Shown in pieces: positions 1 to 7,365 of a stretch of 11,217 nt of DNA; position 1 is the stretch's first letter, and every line of letters starts with the position of its first letter. The stretch is from Bacillota bacterium. Lineage in GTDB: Bacteria > Bacillota > Clostridia > Christensenellales > SZUA-584. The stretch covers positions 1 to 11,217 of the forward strand of contig JAEWQS010000101.1 of the NCBI GenBank assembly GCA_023399095.1. Direction: 5' to 3'. The notes under the pieces were generated by a model, which was given only the letters and a program-made list of their open reading frames with translations, ran no database searches and had not been told where the DNA came from. Position numbers and translations under genes: made by a program.

Positions 1-1
1 A

Positions 2-322
2 ATGATGGAATTGTTAAACAAGGGAGTAAAAAGAAACAAAATCTTAGCGCTGACACTTGTTTTTAGCCTTGTGCTTATTATTTCACTGTCTTTGGGCTAT
101 ATTCTGATGCATGCCGATCATCATTGCGCCAAAGAGCATTGCCCGACCTGTGAGAGAATAACGCTATGCGTCAACGTCATCCTTCACTTATGCGGTGAAT
201 GGCTGCTGCTCGTCATAATAGGCAGCTTATGTGTAAGCATCATTTGGCGCAGACTGCCGTCAAAAGCATGTACCGTGATTCAGACTACGCCCGTATTCCG
301 GCATGTACGTATGAACTGTTGA
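2..322 (+). CDS. Small two-helix membrane protein with His/Cys cluster, first visible gene of the zinc importer operon
   Basis: The 106-residue product has two hydrophobic segments (about residues 14-36 and 66-83). Basic residues flank both outer ends (KRNK before the first helix, RR after the second), so the positive-inside rule puts the intervening loop outside the cytoplasm. That loop carries a dense cluster of possible metal ligands: H37, D39, H40, H41, C42, H46, C47 and C50, including a CPTC pair. It ends 54 nt before the zinc-binding lipoprotein gene, so it is probably in the same operon. An accessory role in extracytoplasmic zinc capture or sensing is my inference. I have a vague recollection of similar short Cys/His membrane proteins beside clostridial zinc transporter genes, but cannot verify it. 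Two ATG codons (2 and 5) are possible starts, and the true start could lie before the window because no upstream ribosome binding site is visible. Confidence 0.6.
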   Translation: MMELLNKGVKRNKILALTLVFSLVLIISLSLGYILMHADHHCAKEHCPTCERITLCVNVILHLCGEWLLLVIIGSLCVSIIWRRLPSKACTVIQTTPVFRHVRMNC

Positions 323-376
323 CATTCACGGCAGAGGGTTAAATGAATCAAATATGAATAAGAAAGAATGAGATAA

Positions 377-1366
377 ATGAAAAAAGTTATTTTATGTATA
401 TTGTGCGCGGTGCTTATGATGTCGCTGCTGGGCTGCGCACAGGTGAATACGTCTGCGAAGAACAGCGAAAACGGACTGAGCATTGTAACCACGATATTTC
501 CGCCGTACGATTTCGCTCGGGCTGTCACGGACGGAAAAGCCGATGTCACCATGCTGATTGACCCCGGCGCGGAGGTACATACGTTTGATCCAACGCCGGA
601 CGACATTATCAAGATTCAAAATGCCGATGTGTTCATCTATACCGGCGGCGAGAACGACGCTTGGGTGGATCAGGTCCTGGAATCCATGGATACAAGCGGT
701 AAAACGATACTGCGGCTCATGGATGCTGTGACGCCTGTAGAAGAAGAAACGGTCGAAGGCATGCAAAACGATCATGAACATGCGTACGAGGAAGACGCGA
801 AAGACAGTGAAGAAGACGAGCATGACGAACATGAGCATGAATTTGACGAGCATATCTGGACTTCGCCTAGAAACGCCATCAGCATGATCAATTTTATTGC
901 CGAGGCGCTTGAGAGCGCTGATAGCGCCAATGCGCAAGTGTATGCACAAAATGCCGCTGATTACACGGCTCAAATCCAATTGGTCGATGAGCAGCTTCAC
1001 GCCATTGTGGATGCATCCAAAACCAAGCTGCTCGTCGTGGCCGACAGGTTTCCGTTCCGGTATCTTGCGGATGAGTTCAGCCTTGATTACCGTGCCGCGT
1101 TCAGCGGATGCAGCAGTGAGTCGGATGTGAGCGCAGGAACGCTTGCTTACCTCATCGATACGGTCAAGGAAAATGAAATCAAGCATATCTACTACATTGA
1201 GTTTAGCAATCAGGCGGTGGCCAAGGCTGTGGGTGAGCAGACGGGCGCGGAGCTGCTGCTGCTTCATTCCTGTCACAATGTGACCAAAGAAGACTTTGAA
1301 GCGGGTGTGACATACCTCTCACTGATGCAAAACAACGCGAAAAACTTGGAGAAGGGACTTAAATAG
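377..1366 (+). CDS. znuA: Zinc/manganese ABC transporter substrate-binding lipoprotein (ZnuA/AdcA-like)
   Basis: This is the extracytoplasmic metal-binding component of an ABC importer (cluster A-1 / ZnuA family). Residues 1-20 form a lipoprotein signal peptide ending in the lipobox LLGC, with C20 as the lipidated residue. Mature-domain landmarks are STIVTTIFPPYDF-like residues 36-46 (VTTIFPPYDF), the EVHTFDPTPDD motif (H68) and DEHIW (H159). Before H159 runs the acidic, histidine-rich loop typical of zinc members (about residues 132-159). The third canonical His position is occupied by ADRFPFRYL (222-230) and the C-terminal part carries LHSCHN (296-301). As far as I recall, both motifs are typical of a clostridial branch of the family. 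The 329-residue length fits. The ATPase gene follows after 4 nt and the permease after that. Zinc is the most likely substrate given the His-rich loop; manganese is not excluded. Zur control is expected from the family, but no operator is visible here. Confidence 0.9.
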   Translation: MKKVILCILCAVLMMSLLGCAQVNTSAKNSENGLSIVTTIFPPYDFARAVTDGKADVTMLIDPGAEVHTFDPTPDDIIKIQNADVFIYTGGENDAWVDQVLESMDTSGKTILRLMDAVTPVEEETVEGMQNDHEHAYEEDAKDSEEDEHDEHEHEFDEHIWTSPRNAISMINFIAEALESADSANAQVYAQNAADYTAQIQLVDEQLHAIVDASKTKLLVVADRFPFRYLADEFSLDYRAAFSGCSSESDVSAGTLAYLIDTVKENEIKHIYYIEFSNQAVAKAVGEQTGAELLLLHSCHNVTKEDFEAGVTYLSLMQNNAKNLEKGLK

Positions 1367-1370
1367 ACGA

Positions 1371-2072
1371 ATGGCGCTGATTTCCTGTGAAAACGTGACG
1401 ATGAAATATGACGGACAAACGGCTGTGGATAATATCAGCTTTTCCGTGGACGAGGGAGACTACCTCTGCATCGTCGGAGAAAACGGCAGCGGTAAAAGCA
1501 CGCTGATTAAGGGACTTCTCGGTCTGATGAAGCCTGTAAGCGGCAGGATCGCTTATTCAGGCATTGCACAGAATGAGATTGGCTATTTGCCACAGCAGAC
1601 ATCGGTGCAGAAGGATTTTCCGGCCAGCGTACATGAGGTGGTGCTGTCCGGCTGCTTAAGCAGCCGCGGTATGCTGCCGTTCTACAGCAAGAAGGACAAG
1701 CAACGAGCCGAAGACAACATGGCGCGGCTGGAAATCAGCGCGATACAAAAGAAATGTTACCGCGAGCTATCGGGAGGGCAGCAGCAGCGCGTGCTGCTGG
1801 CGCGGGCGCTCTGCGCCACGGAAAAGCTGCTGTTGCTCGATGAACCCGTGGCCGGGCTGGACCCGGTCATCACGGCTGAGCTTTATGTGCTCATCAACAA
1901 GCTTAACAAAAGCGGCATCACGGTGATCATGGTGTCTCACGATATTCACAGTGCCGTGCAGTACGGAAATCGCATTCTGCATATGGCGATGCACAGCGCG
2001 TTTTTTGGCATGAAGGATGAATATCTCAAAACGCCGGTTGGGCGCAGGATGATGGGAGGGGCCGATGTTTGA
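1371..2072 (+). CDS. znuC: Zinc/manganese ABC transporter ATP-binding protein (ZnuC-like)
   Basis: This is the cytoplasmic ATPase that powers import together with the neighbouring permease. All ABC motifs are present: Walker A GENGSGKST (36-44), a Q-loop at about 75-76 (LPQQ), the signature LSGGQQQR (133-140), Walker B LLLLDEP (153-159), the D-loop GLD (162-164) and the switch histidine H190 in VSHD. The 233-residue length is usual for this family. It starts 4 nt after the lipoprotein gene stops. The best Shine-Dalgarno-like stretch, GAAGGGA at 1351-1357, is somewhat distant (13 nt), so translational coupling to the upstream gene is likely. The 3' end overlaps the permease gene by 8 nt. Zinc specificity is inferred from the neighbours, as the ATPase itself does not reveal it. 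Confidence 0.93.
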   Translation: MALISCENVTMKYDGQTAVDNISFSVDEGDYLCIVGENGSGKSTLIKGLLGLMKPVSGRIAYSGIAQNEIGYLPQQTSVQKDFPASVHEVVLSGCLSSRGMLPFYSKKDKQRAEDNMARLEISAIQKKCYRELSGGQQQRVLLARALCATEKLLLLDEPVAGLDPVITAELYVLINKLNKSGITVIMVSHDIHSAVQYGNRILHMAMHSAFFGMKDEYLKTPVGRRMMGGADV

Positions 2073-2886
2073 TTTTTTCGCGGAGCTGCTTTCTTATACG
2101 TTCATCGTGCGTGCGCTTATCGTCGGGATACTTGTGTCGCTTTGCGCCGCGCTGCTGGGAGTGAGCCTTGTTTTAAAGCGATATTCGATGATTGGCGATG
2201 GATTGTCTCATGTTGGGTTCGGCGCGCTCTCGGTGTCGCTCGCGCTCAATGTCGCGCCGATGGAGATAGCGCTGCCTGTCGTGGCCGTGACGGCATTTTT
2301 ACTGATGCGCCTTGGTGAAAACAGTATGATAAAGGGTGATGCGGCCATTGCGATCATTTCGAGCAGCGCGATCGCCATCGGCATTATTGTGGTCTCGTTG
2401 ACAACGGGAATGAATATCGATGTGTATAACTACATGTTCGGCAGCATACTCGCCATGAGCCAAGGCGACGTGATAATGAGCATCGCAGTATCTGTTGCTG
2501 TGCTTTCGCTGTATGCGATTTTCTACAATAAAATATTCGCGGTGACGTTTGATGAGAGCTTTGCAAAGGCCACGGGTACACACGCAGGCCGATACAACAT
2601 GCTGATTGCGATGCTGACCGCGCTTATCATTGTGGTCGGTATGCGCATGATGGGTGCCCTGCTGATTTCTAGTCTGATTATCTTTCCGGCGCTCACATCT
2701 ATGCGTGTGTTCAAAAGCTTCAAAAGCGTGGTCATCAGCTCTGCCGTTTTGTCTGTGATATGCTTTATCATCGGCATTGTCATTTCATTTATCTGGTCGG
2801 TTCCCGCGGGTGCGGGCATCGTCGTGGTCAATCTCGCAGCATTTGGACTGTTTTTTATAATCAAGAAAATCAGATCTACACATTAA
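2065..2886 (+). CDS. znuB: Zinc/manganese ABC transporter permease (ZnuB-like, ABC-3 family)
   Basis: The 273-residue integral membrane protein consists of repeated hydrophobic segments and belongs to the ABC-3 permease family. Typical stretches are the early LLGVSLVLKRYSMIGDGLSHVGFGA region (about residues 29-53), the SSSAIAIGIIV segment, and the conserved late region GMRMMGALLISSLIIFPALTS. It forms the membrane channel of the importer with the preceding ATPase and receives metal from the lipoprotein. The ATG at 2065 has a strong purine-rich site, GGGAGGG (2054-2060), only 4 nt upstream and inside the ATPase gene. The 8-nt overlap indicates coupled translation. It is the last gene of the operon; a new transcription unit appears to start after it. 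Confidence 0.92.
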   Translation: MFDFFAELLSYTFIVRALIVGILVSLCAALLGVSLVLKRYSMIGDGLSHVGFGALSVSLALNVAPMEIALPVVAVTAFLLMRLGENSMIKGDAAIAIISSSAIAIGIIVVSLTTGMNIDVYNYMFGSILAMSQGDVIMSIAVSVAVLSLYAIFYNKIFAVTFDESFAKATGTHAGRYNMLIAMLTALIIVVGMRMMGALLISSLIIFPALTSMRVFKSFKSVVISSAVLSVICFIIGIVISFIWSVPAGAGIVVVNLAAFGLFFIIKKIRSTH

Positions 2887-2956
2887 ACTATATAAGGTGT
2901 TATGCTCATAGTGTTTTTTTACCGAGGGTATTCGTAAGCAACTGAGAAAAAAGTGC

Positions 2957-2983
2957 TAAATTAATTCCTGAGAAGTACGATAT
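2957..2983 (+). promoter_or_regulatory. Sigma-D (SigD/FliA-like) promoter candidate for the c-di-GMP gene
   Basis: TAAA at 2957-2960 is followed by exactly 15 nt and then TACGATAT at 2976-2983. The Bacillus subtilis sigma-D consensus is TAAA-N15-GCCGATAT, so this matches 4/4 in the upstream box and 6/8 in the downstream box at the preferred spacing. It would give a leader of about 105 nt before the TTG start at 3097. The flanking region is AT-rich, so a chance match is possible. A weaker sigma-A-like alternative (TTGCGT at 3034, TAATAT at 3058, spacing 18) lies closer to the gene. Confidence 0.45.
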
Positions 2984-3083
2984 AGAATGATAGAAAAATA
3001 AACCAGTATTACGTTATTATTAGCAAAAAAGGTTTGCGTTTTCGATTTCGGTGGTATTAATATGCAAAAGTTTTATAAATAAT

Positions 3084-3099
3084 GAGGAGCACCAGATTG
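3084..3099 (+). promoter_or_regulatory. Ribosome binding site deciding a TTG start
   Basis: GAGGAG at 3084-3089 sits 7 nt before TTG at 3097-3099. The in-frame ATG at 3082 has no purine-rich site upstream (the preceding bases are T- and A-rich) and itself abuts this site. The TTG is therefore the likely start codon. Confidence 0.7.
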
Positions 3100-6000
3100 A
3101 TTGAACCCGATTTATACTCATCTGTCAACAGCAAGGTAGTGCTTGTTCTCGGTGCCGACAAAAAAGTAAAAGACTGCAGCAAAAGTTTTCTGAATACGTT
3201 TGACCTTGAAAAGGTTCCGACAGGTACACATGTGGATACGCTTTTTGATATGCGGGGGAACGATGTTTTCACCCGCCATTTGGCGTTGCAGCCGTTCCGA
3301 TGCGTCTGGCGGTCATCAGGTAAGGAAGCAAACGGGCTGCTCATGGGCGGCATTGACGGCTATCATCTGATATTTGAAGAACCGGGCAGAGAAAAGGAAG
3401 CGGAAGAGGACACGATCAATGTGCGGCGTTTTTCCCGAATGATCAACAATATGCAGGAGGGTGTTTCCATCTTCCATCTTTTTTTCAAAGACGGAATTGC
3501 TGTGGATTACATCGTGGAAGACATTAATTCAAGCTGCGAAGAAGCACTTGGGATGAGCCGTGAAAATGTGGTTGGGAAACGGGCCGGTGAGTTGTTCGAT
3601 GGTCATGTTCCTTTTCTTCATGAGATTGAGCGCGTTGTTTTAAGCGGAAAGCCAATACAGTTTGAGCGATATTTGAGTCGGTTTAGAAAGCATTTTCGGC
3701 TATCCGTGTCACCGCTGGGTGAAAATCGTTTCGGCATTGTGTTTTCGGATCTGACTCAGCTGATACATATGCAGGAACTGCAAAAATCGCTTAATAATGC
3801 GGCCAACGCAATGTCGGAGGTATTCGAAACCGGAAAGATTTTTGATGCGGCGGCATTTGTATTGCGCGAAAACGGGCTTGAGAGCATGCTTGTGCTTTTG
3901 GACAGAGATATGTCTGTGAAAAGGACTTATTGGAGCTTTGCGGGTGCGTCGCACGTTTATCAGGACAAAGAACCAATGCCATTAAACGAAACCTTTAGGG
4001 AAATCGCATATGAGAGACACACCATTTTTATTGAGGATTTTGACGTACCGTCCCATGTGCTTAAAGCCGTAGGTCTGAGAGGGCAGCTCAAAGGCATCGC
4101 CGCGCCGGTTATTGTCACCGGTGCGGTATACGGCGTGTTTGTGATCATATCCTCAGAGCTTAAGGCGTCTGAACTGCCTGTTGTAACGGTTTTTGCCAAT
4201 CTAATGGGGTCAACAATTGAGCGTACAGCGCTTATACAGAGCCTCAAAAGGAACATCGATGAGCTGTCACAATCCAAACAGGCGCATGAATACACAGCCC
4301 ATCGGCTTAGCATGGCTTCCAATGCGAGTCGTGTGGGATTCTGGGAATACGACTTAGAGAGTGATCTGATCTATATTGATGACACAGCACGGCAACTCTA
4401 TGGTATTGAGCAATCGGTGATTGAAGCCACCTTCGACGCATGGAAAACGATTATCCACCCCGACGATCACGTCGCTGCGCTAGCTGCATTAAGAGCGTCT
4501 GTTAAAAGTAGAGAAGATTGTGTGATCGAATTTCGTATCAATAAGGCTGATGGCACGGTACAACATGTGAGAAGCGTGGGGAAATTGCATAAAAGCGGCA
4601 GCGGAGATCCGTTGCGTATGGTGGGGTCTGCATGGGATATCACCGAACGCAAAAAAATTGAAGTTGCTTTGCGCGATAACGAAAGACAACTGCGGGAAAT
4701 TTTCGATTTGCTTCCTGTGGGTCTTTGGATCACCGATAAAGAAGGTCGGATCATCAAAGGAAACCCGGCGGGTGAACGCATCTGGGACGGCAAAATTGAT
4801 CACATCGATGTGGAAAAAAGAATCTGGCGCTATCCTTCGGGTGAAGCTATAAAAACAGGTGAATGGGCGCTGGGCAAAACGGTACGGCATGGGTTGACTA
4901 TTCAAGAAGAGATGCTGGAGATTGAGACAATTGAGGGAAACAGGAAGATCGTCATAAACAGCACGGCGCCTGTGAGAGATGAAAACGGCTGCCTGCAGGC
5001 CGCCATCATGATCAACCGTGACGTGACGGATAATGAAACCGCAAAGGCTGCGCTCAAGTCTGAAAAGGAGCTGCTAAGTACAACGCTTCAGTCCATCGGT
5101 GAGGGCGTGGTTGTCACCGATGCCGAGGGCAGAATCACGACTGTTAATACTGTGTTCGAGCAACTTTCCGGCACGACACAGATGGAAGCAAAGGGATGCC
5201 CGTTTGATGATGTTGTGCAAACAGTCAGCGAAAGAAAAAATCCCTGCCCCAGCCTCATCGAAAAAACACTTCATACAGGGCGCATTATCTCGCGCAGTAA
5301 CGGAATTCAGCTGCTGTGCAAAAACGGCAGAAAAGTGCCTATCGCGCATACCGTTTCGCCGATATGTGACGGAAACGGACAGATTATCGGTACTGTTCTC
5401 GTGATTCGCAATATCACAGAGCAAAAGAAAAGACAGAAAAAAATCGATTATCTTGTGTATCACGACGCGCTGACAGGCGTTTACAACAGGCGATACTTTG
5501 ATCAAATGCTGCGAAAAATCGATACCGAAGAGAATCTGCCTATATCCATCATCAACTGTGATGTCAACGGCCTTAAACTCACCAACGATGCGTTTGGACA
5601 CAGCGCTGGCGACGAGCTGCTGATGCGCATGTCGGCTGTGCTCGTTAAGGCGTGCCGCTCCTGCGATATCGTGGCGCGGTCCGGCGGCGATGAATTTATG
5701 ATACTGATGCCAAAGGCAGATGAAAGCGCAGCACGAAATGTATGCAGCGAGATCAAAGCGCTAGCTGAGAAAAACAGTCTTAATGCGATTGATTGTTCAA
5801 TTTCTGTGGGATACGACACCAAGAACAATCCGGATGAGAACTTAAAGTCAATAATCAACAAGGCAGAAGCCTTTATGTACCGTAATAAAAGCTTTGAGAG
5901 TCCGTATATGCGCGGAAGCTCAATCAATAATATTCTATCGACGCTGCATGAAAAACACAATAGAGAACGCTTGCATTGCAGCCATGTCAGCGAAATCGGA

Positions 6001-6459
6001 TCCAGTATTGCACATGCTATGGGGCTTTCCGACCGCGAGATCAACGAAATCAGTCTGATTGGACGCATGCACGATATTGGCAAAATAGCGGTGAACGAAA
6101 CGCTTTTCAGCAAACCCGATATATTGACTGAAGAAGAATGGATAGACATGAAAAGGCACCCTGAAGTGGGCTTTAGAATACTTTCTGCTTCTACGGACAC
6201 GGCTTATATCGCAAAGAGCGTGTTGGCACACCATGAAAGATTTGACGGTAACGGCTATCCCAACGGACTGAAAGGCAGCAGCATTCCTATTATGGCCCGT
6301 ATACTGGCTGTGGCTGATGCCTATGAAGCCATGACGAATGAGCGGCCATACAGGGCAACAAAATCAAAGGATGAGGCACTGCGCGAACTCGTAAGTCTGC
6401 GCGGATCCCAGTTCGACCCAGCCATCGTAGACATTTTTTTGAAACTCAATTGTTCGTAG
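3097..6459 (+). CDS. Multi-PAS/GAF sensor with tandem GGDEF and HD-GYP domains (bifunctional c-di-GMP enzyme)
   Basis: The 1120-residue protein has no signal peptide or membrane helix, so it should be a cytoplasmic sensor. Approximate domain order, numbered from the TTG start, is PAS (12-95), PAS (112-230), GAF-like (235-385), PAS of the PAS_3 type with HPDD and ending in DITERKK (406-518), PAS (530-648), PAS (658-781), GGDEF (783-940) and HD-GYP (950-1115). The GGDEF domain carries HDALTGVYNRR, the metal-site variant DVNGLK, an intact GGDEF at 863-867 and an inhibitory-site motif RSCD at 854-857, five residues before it. The HD-GYP domain has HDIGK (H992, D993), HPEVG, the HH pair at 1045-1046 and GNGYP, all intact. 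By family knowledge, GGDEF domains make c-di-GMP from GTP and HD-GYP domains hydrolyse it. Both look competent here, with the PAS/GAF array presumably setting the balance. The flavoprotein gene follows after 30 nt. Confidence 0.93.
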   Translation: MIEPDLYSSVNSKVVLVLGADKKVKDCSKSFLNTFDLEKVPTGTHVDTLFDMRGNDVFTRHLALQPFRCVWRSSGKEANGLLMGGIDGYHLIFEEPGREKEAEEDTINVRRFSRMINNMQEGVSIFHLFFKDGIAVDYIVEDINSSCEEALGMSRENVVGKRAGELFDGHVPFLHEIERVVLSGKPIQFERYLSRFRKHFRLSVSPLGENRFGIVFSDLTQLIHMQELQKSLNNAANAMSEVFETGKIFDAAAFVLRENGLESMLVLLDRDMSVKRTYWSFAGASHVYQDKEPMPLNETFREIAYERHTIFIEDFDVPSHVLKAVGLRGQLKGIAAPVIVTGAVYGVFVIISSELKASELPVVTVFANLMGSTIERTALIQSLKRNIDELSQSKQAHEYTAHRLSMASNASRVGFWEYDLESDLIYIDDTARQLYGIEQSVIEATFDAWKTIIHPDDHVAALAALRASVKSREDCVIEFRINKADGTVQHVRSVGKLHKSGSGDPLRMVGSAWDITERKKIEVALRDNERQLREIFDLLPVGLWITDKEGRIIKGNPAGERIWDGKIDHIDVEKRIWRYPSGEAIKTGEWALGKTVRHGLTIQEEMLEIETIEGNRKIVINSTAPVRDENGCLQAAIMINRDVTDNETAKAALKSEKELLSTTLQSIGEGVVVTDAEGRITTVNTVFEQLSGTTQMEAKGCPFDDVVQTVSERKNPCPSLIEKTLHTGRIISRSNGIQLLCKNGRKVPIAHTVSPICDGNGQIIGTVLVIRNITEQKKRQKKIDYLVYHDALTGVYNRRYFDQMLRKIDTEENLPISIINCDVNGLKLTNDAFGHSAGDELLMRMSAVLVKACRSCDIVARSGGDEFMILMPKADESAARNVCSEIKALAEKNSLNAIDCSISVGYDTKNNPDENLKSIINKAEAFMYRNKSFESPYMRGSSINNILSTLHEKHNRERLHCSHVSEIGSSIAHAMGLSDREINEISLIGRMHDIGKIAVNETLFSKPDILTEEEWIDMKRHPEVGFRILSASTDTAYIAKSVLAHHERFDGNGYPNGLKGSSIPIMARILAVADAYEAMTNERPYRATKSKDEALRELVSLRGSQFDPAIVDIFLKLNCS

Positions 6460-6489
6460 CTTTAAACTGCGAATGAAAAGAGAGGTTCT

Positions 6490-7290
6490 ATGAGATGCCT
6501 TTTAATTAACGGCAGCCCCAACAGGGGTAATACGTATACGCTGGCGATGACGGTGATCAATCACTTACAGCTAAAGGCCGATTTTGAGCTTGAAGAGATT
6601 CATCTGTCAAGACGCCAGATTCCGCTCTGTGAAGGCTGTTACTGCTGCTTTGAACGTGGTGAAAATGCCTGCCTGCACCGCTCGCTTTTTGCGGATATTG
6701 TGACCAAAATTGAATCTGCAGATGCGCTTATCATACTATCCCCGACCTACTCTAAAGCCGTAACGCCTCATCTTAAAAACTTATTCGATCATCTTGCTTA
6801 TCTTATGCTGCGGCCTCGTTACTTCGAAAAAAAGGCCCTTGTGATCGCTACATCCATGGGAAAGGCGTCAAAGACGATTGCGAGCTATATCAGAGAGATT
6901 CTTCATGCGTGGGGTGTGAACCATGTGATGACTTTCAGCATGGCCTGCCGCTCAACCAGAGGCTATTCTCCTGCAATAAATGTGGTCAATCGCCTGGAGT
7001 GCTTAGCCGACATCTTTTATAATGACGTAAAAAGCGGACGGCTTCATCAGCCTTTCTTTAACACTTTAAAGCATTATAACTCATCGCGCGCAAAGGCTGC
7101 CGCATTTTCACGAAGCCGGTTGAGCGAGTTTTGGAAAGAGCATGGCATGCTGGATGAGCCTTATTTTCCAATCGTCAAAATGAATATACCTAAGCGGCTT
7201 TTTGGATGGATCATTTTTAAGTATATACTTCACAAATATAAAAAACTCTTGCGTAACGAGAACTTCGCCATACTGGCCAGGCATTTTTAG
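6490..7290 (+). CDS. Flavodoxin-fold NAD(P)H-dependent FMN oxidoreductase with iron-sulfur-flavoprotein-like Cys motif
   Basis: The 266-residue protein begins with a flavodoxin-like strand and the FMN-phosphate loop GSPNRGNT (residues 8-15). The second flavin contact region is SPTYSKAVTPHLKNLFDHL-like (84-102). Residues 47-61 hold cysteines C47, C50, C52, C53 and C61, which fit the compact C-x2-C-x2-C-x7-C pattern described for archaeal and clostridial iron-sulfur flavoproteins. The N-terminal half therefore resembles an Isf-type or NADPH-dependent FMN reductase. The C-terminal part (about 175-266) is basic and not recognised. The ribosome binding site is AGAGG at 6481-6485. It lies 30 nt after the c-di-GMP gene on the same strand, so co-transcription is possible. 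The physiological substrate and electron partner are unknown. Without the cluster it would be a general flavin-dependent reductase. Confidence 0.8.
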   Translation: MRCLLINGSPNRGNTYTLAMTVINHLQLKADFELEEIHLSRRQIPLCEGCYCCFERGENACLHRSLFADIVTKIESADALIILSPTYSKAVTPHLKNLFDHLAYLMLRPRYFEKKALVIATSMGKASKTIASYIREILHAWGVNHVMTFSMACRSTRGYSPAINVVNRLECLADIFYNDVKSGRLHQPFFNTLKHYNSSRAKAAAFSRSRLSEFWKEHGMLDEPYFPIVKMNIPKRLFGWIIFKYILHKYKKLLRNENFAILARHF

Positions 7291-7365
7291 ATATGATTCT
7301 TCAGGCTCATAGATTGGCGCAGAAACGTTCCGGCTTAAAAGAGCGGGATATGTAAGTTGTTTTAT

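Noticed and set aside
319..348. TTGACA at 319-324 as a promoter for the zinc-binding lipoprotein gene
   Set aside because: No acceptable -10 hexamer occurs at 16-18 nt, and the gene is close enough to the upstream small gene for co-transcription.
392..1276. 294-codon open frame on the minus strand
   Set aside because: It lies wholly opposite the zinc-binding lipoprotein gene, whose frame has clear family motifs; the minus-strand translation has no recognisable domain and no ribosome binding site context.
2887..2920. Possible terminator after the zinc importer operon: ACTAT/ATAGT arms followed by seven Ts
   Set aside because: The stem is only 5 bp and almost all A-T with a 16-nt loop, so it is too weak to support as an intrinsic terminator despite the T run.
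2887..3096. Possible c-di-GMP riboswitch in the leader of the c-di-GMP gene
   Set aside because: I looked for the conserved GEMM features and a strong paired aptamer and saw neither; the leader is short and AT-rich.
5502..6200. 232-codon open frame on the minus strand
   Set aside because: It is antisense to the GGDEF/HD-GYP coding region with its intact motifs; the product is Ser/Ile/Leu-rich with no family pattern.
7291..7365. Hairpin between the convergent flavoprotein and ureohydrolase genes (CCGGCT and AGCGG around 7331-7347)
   Set aside because: Pairing needs a bulge and no T tract follows directly on either strand, so I do not call a terminator here.
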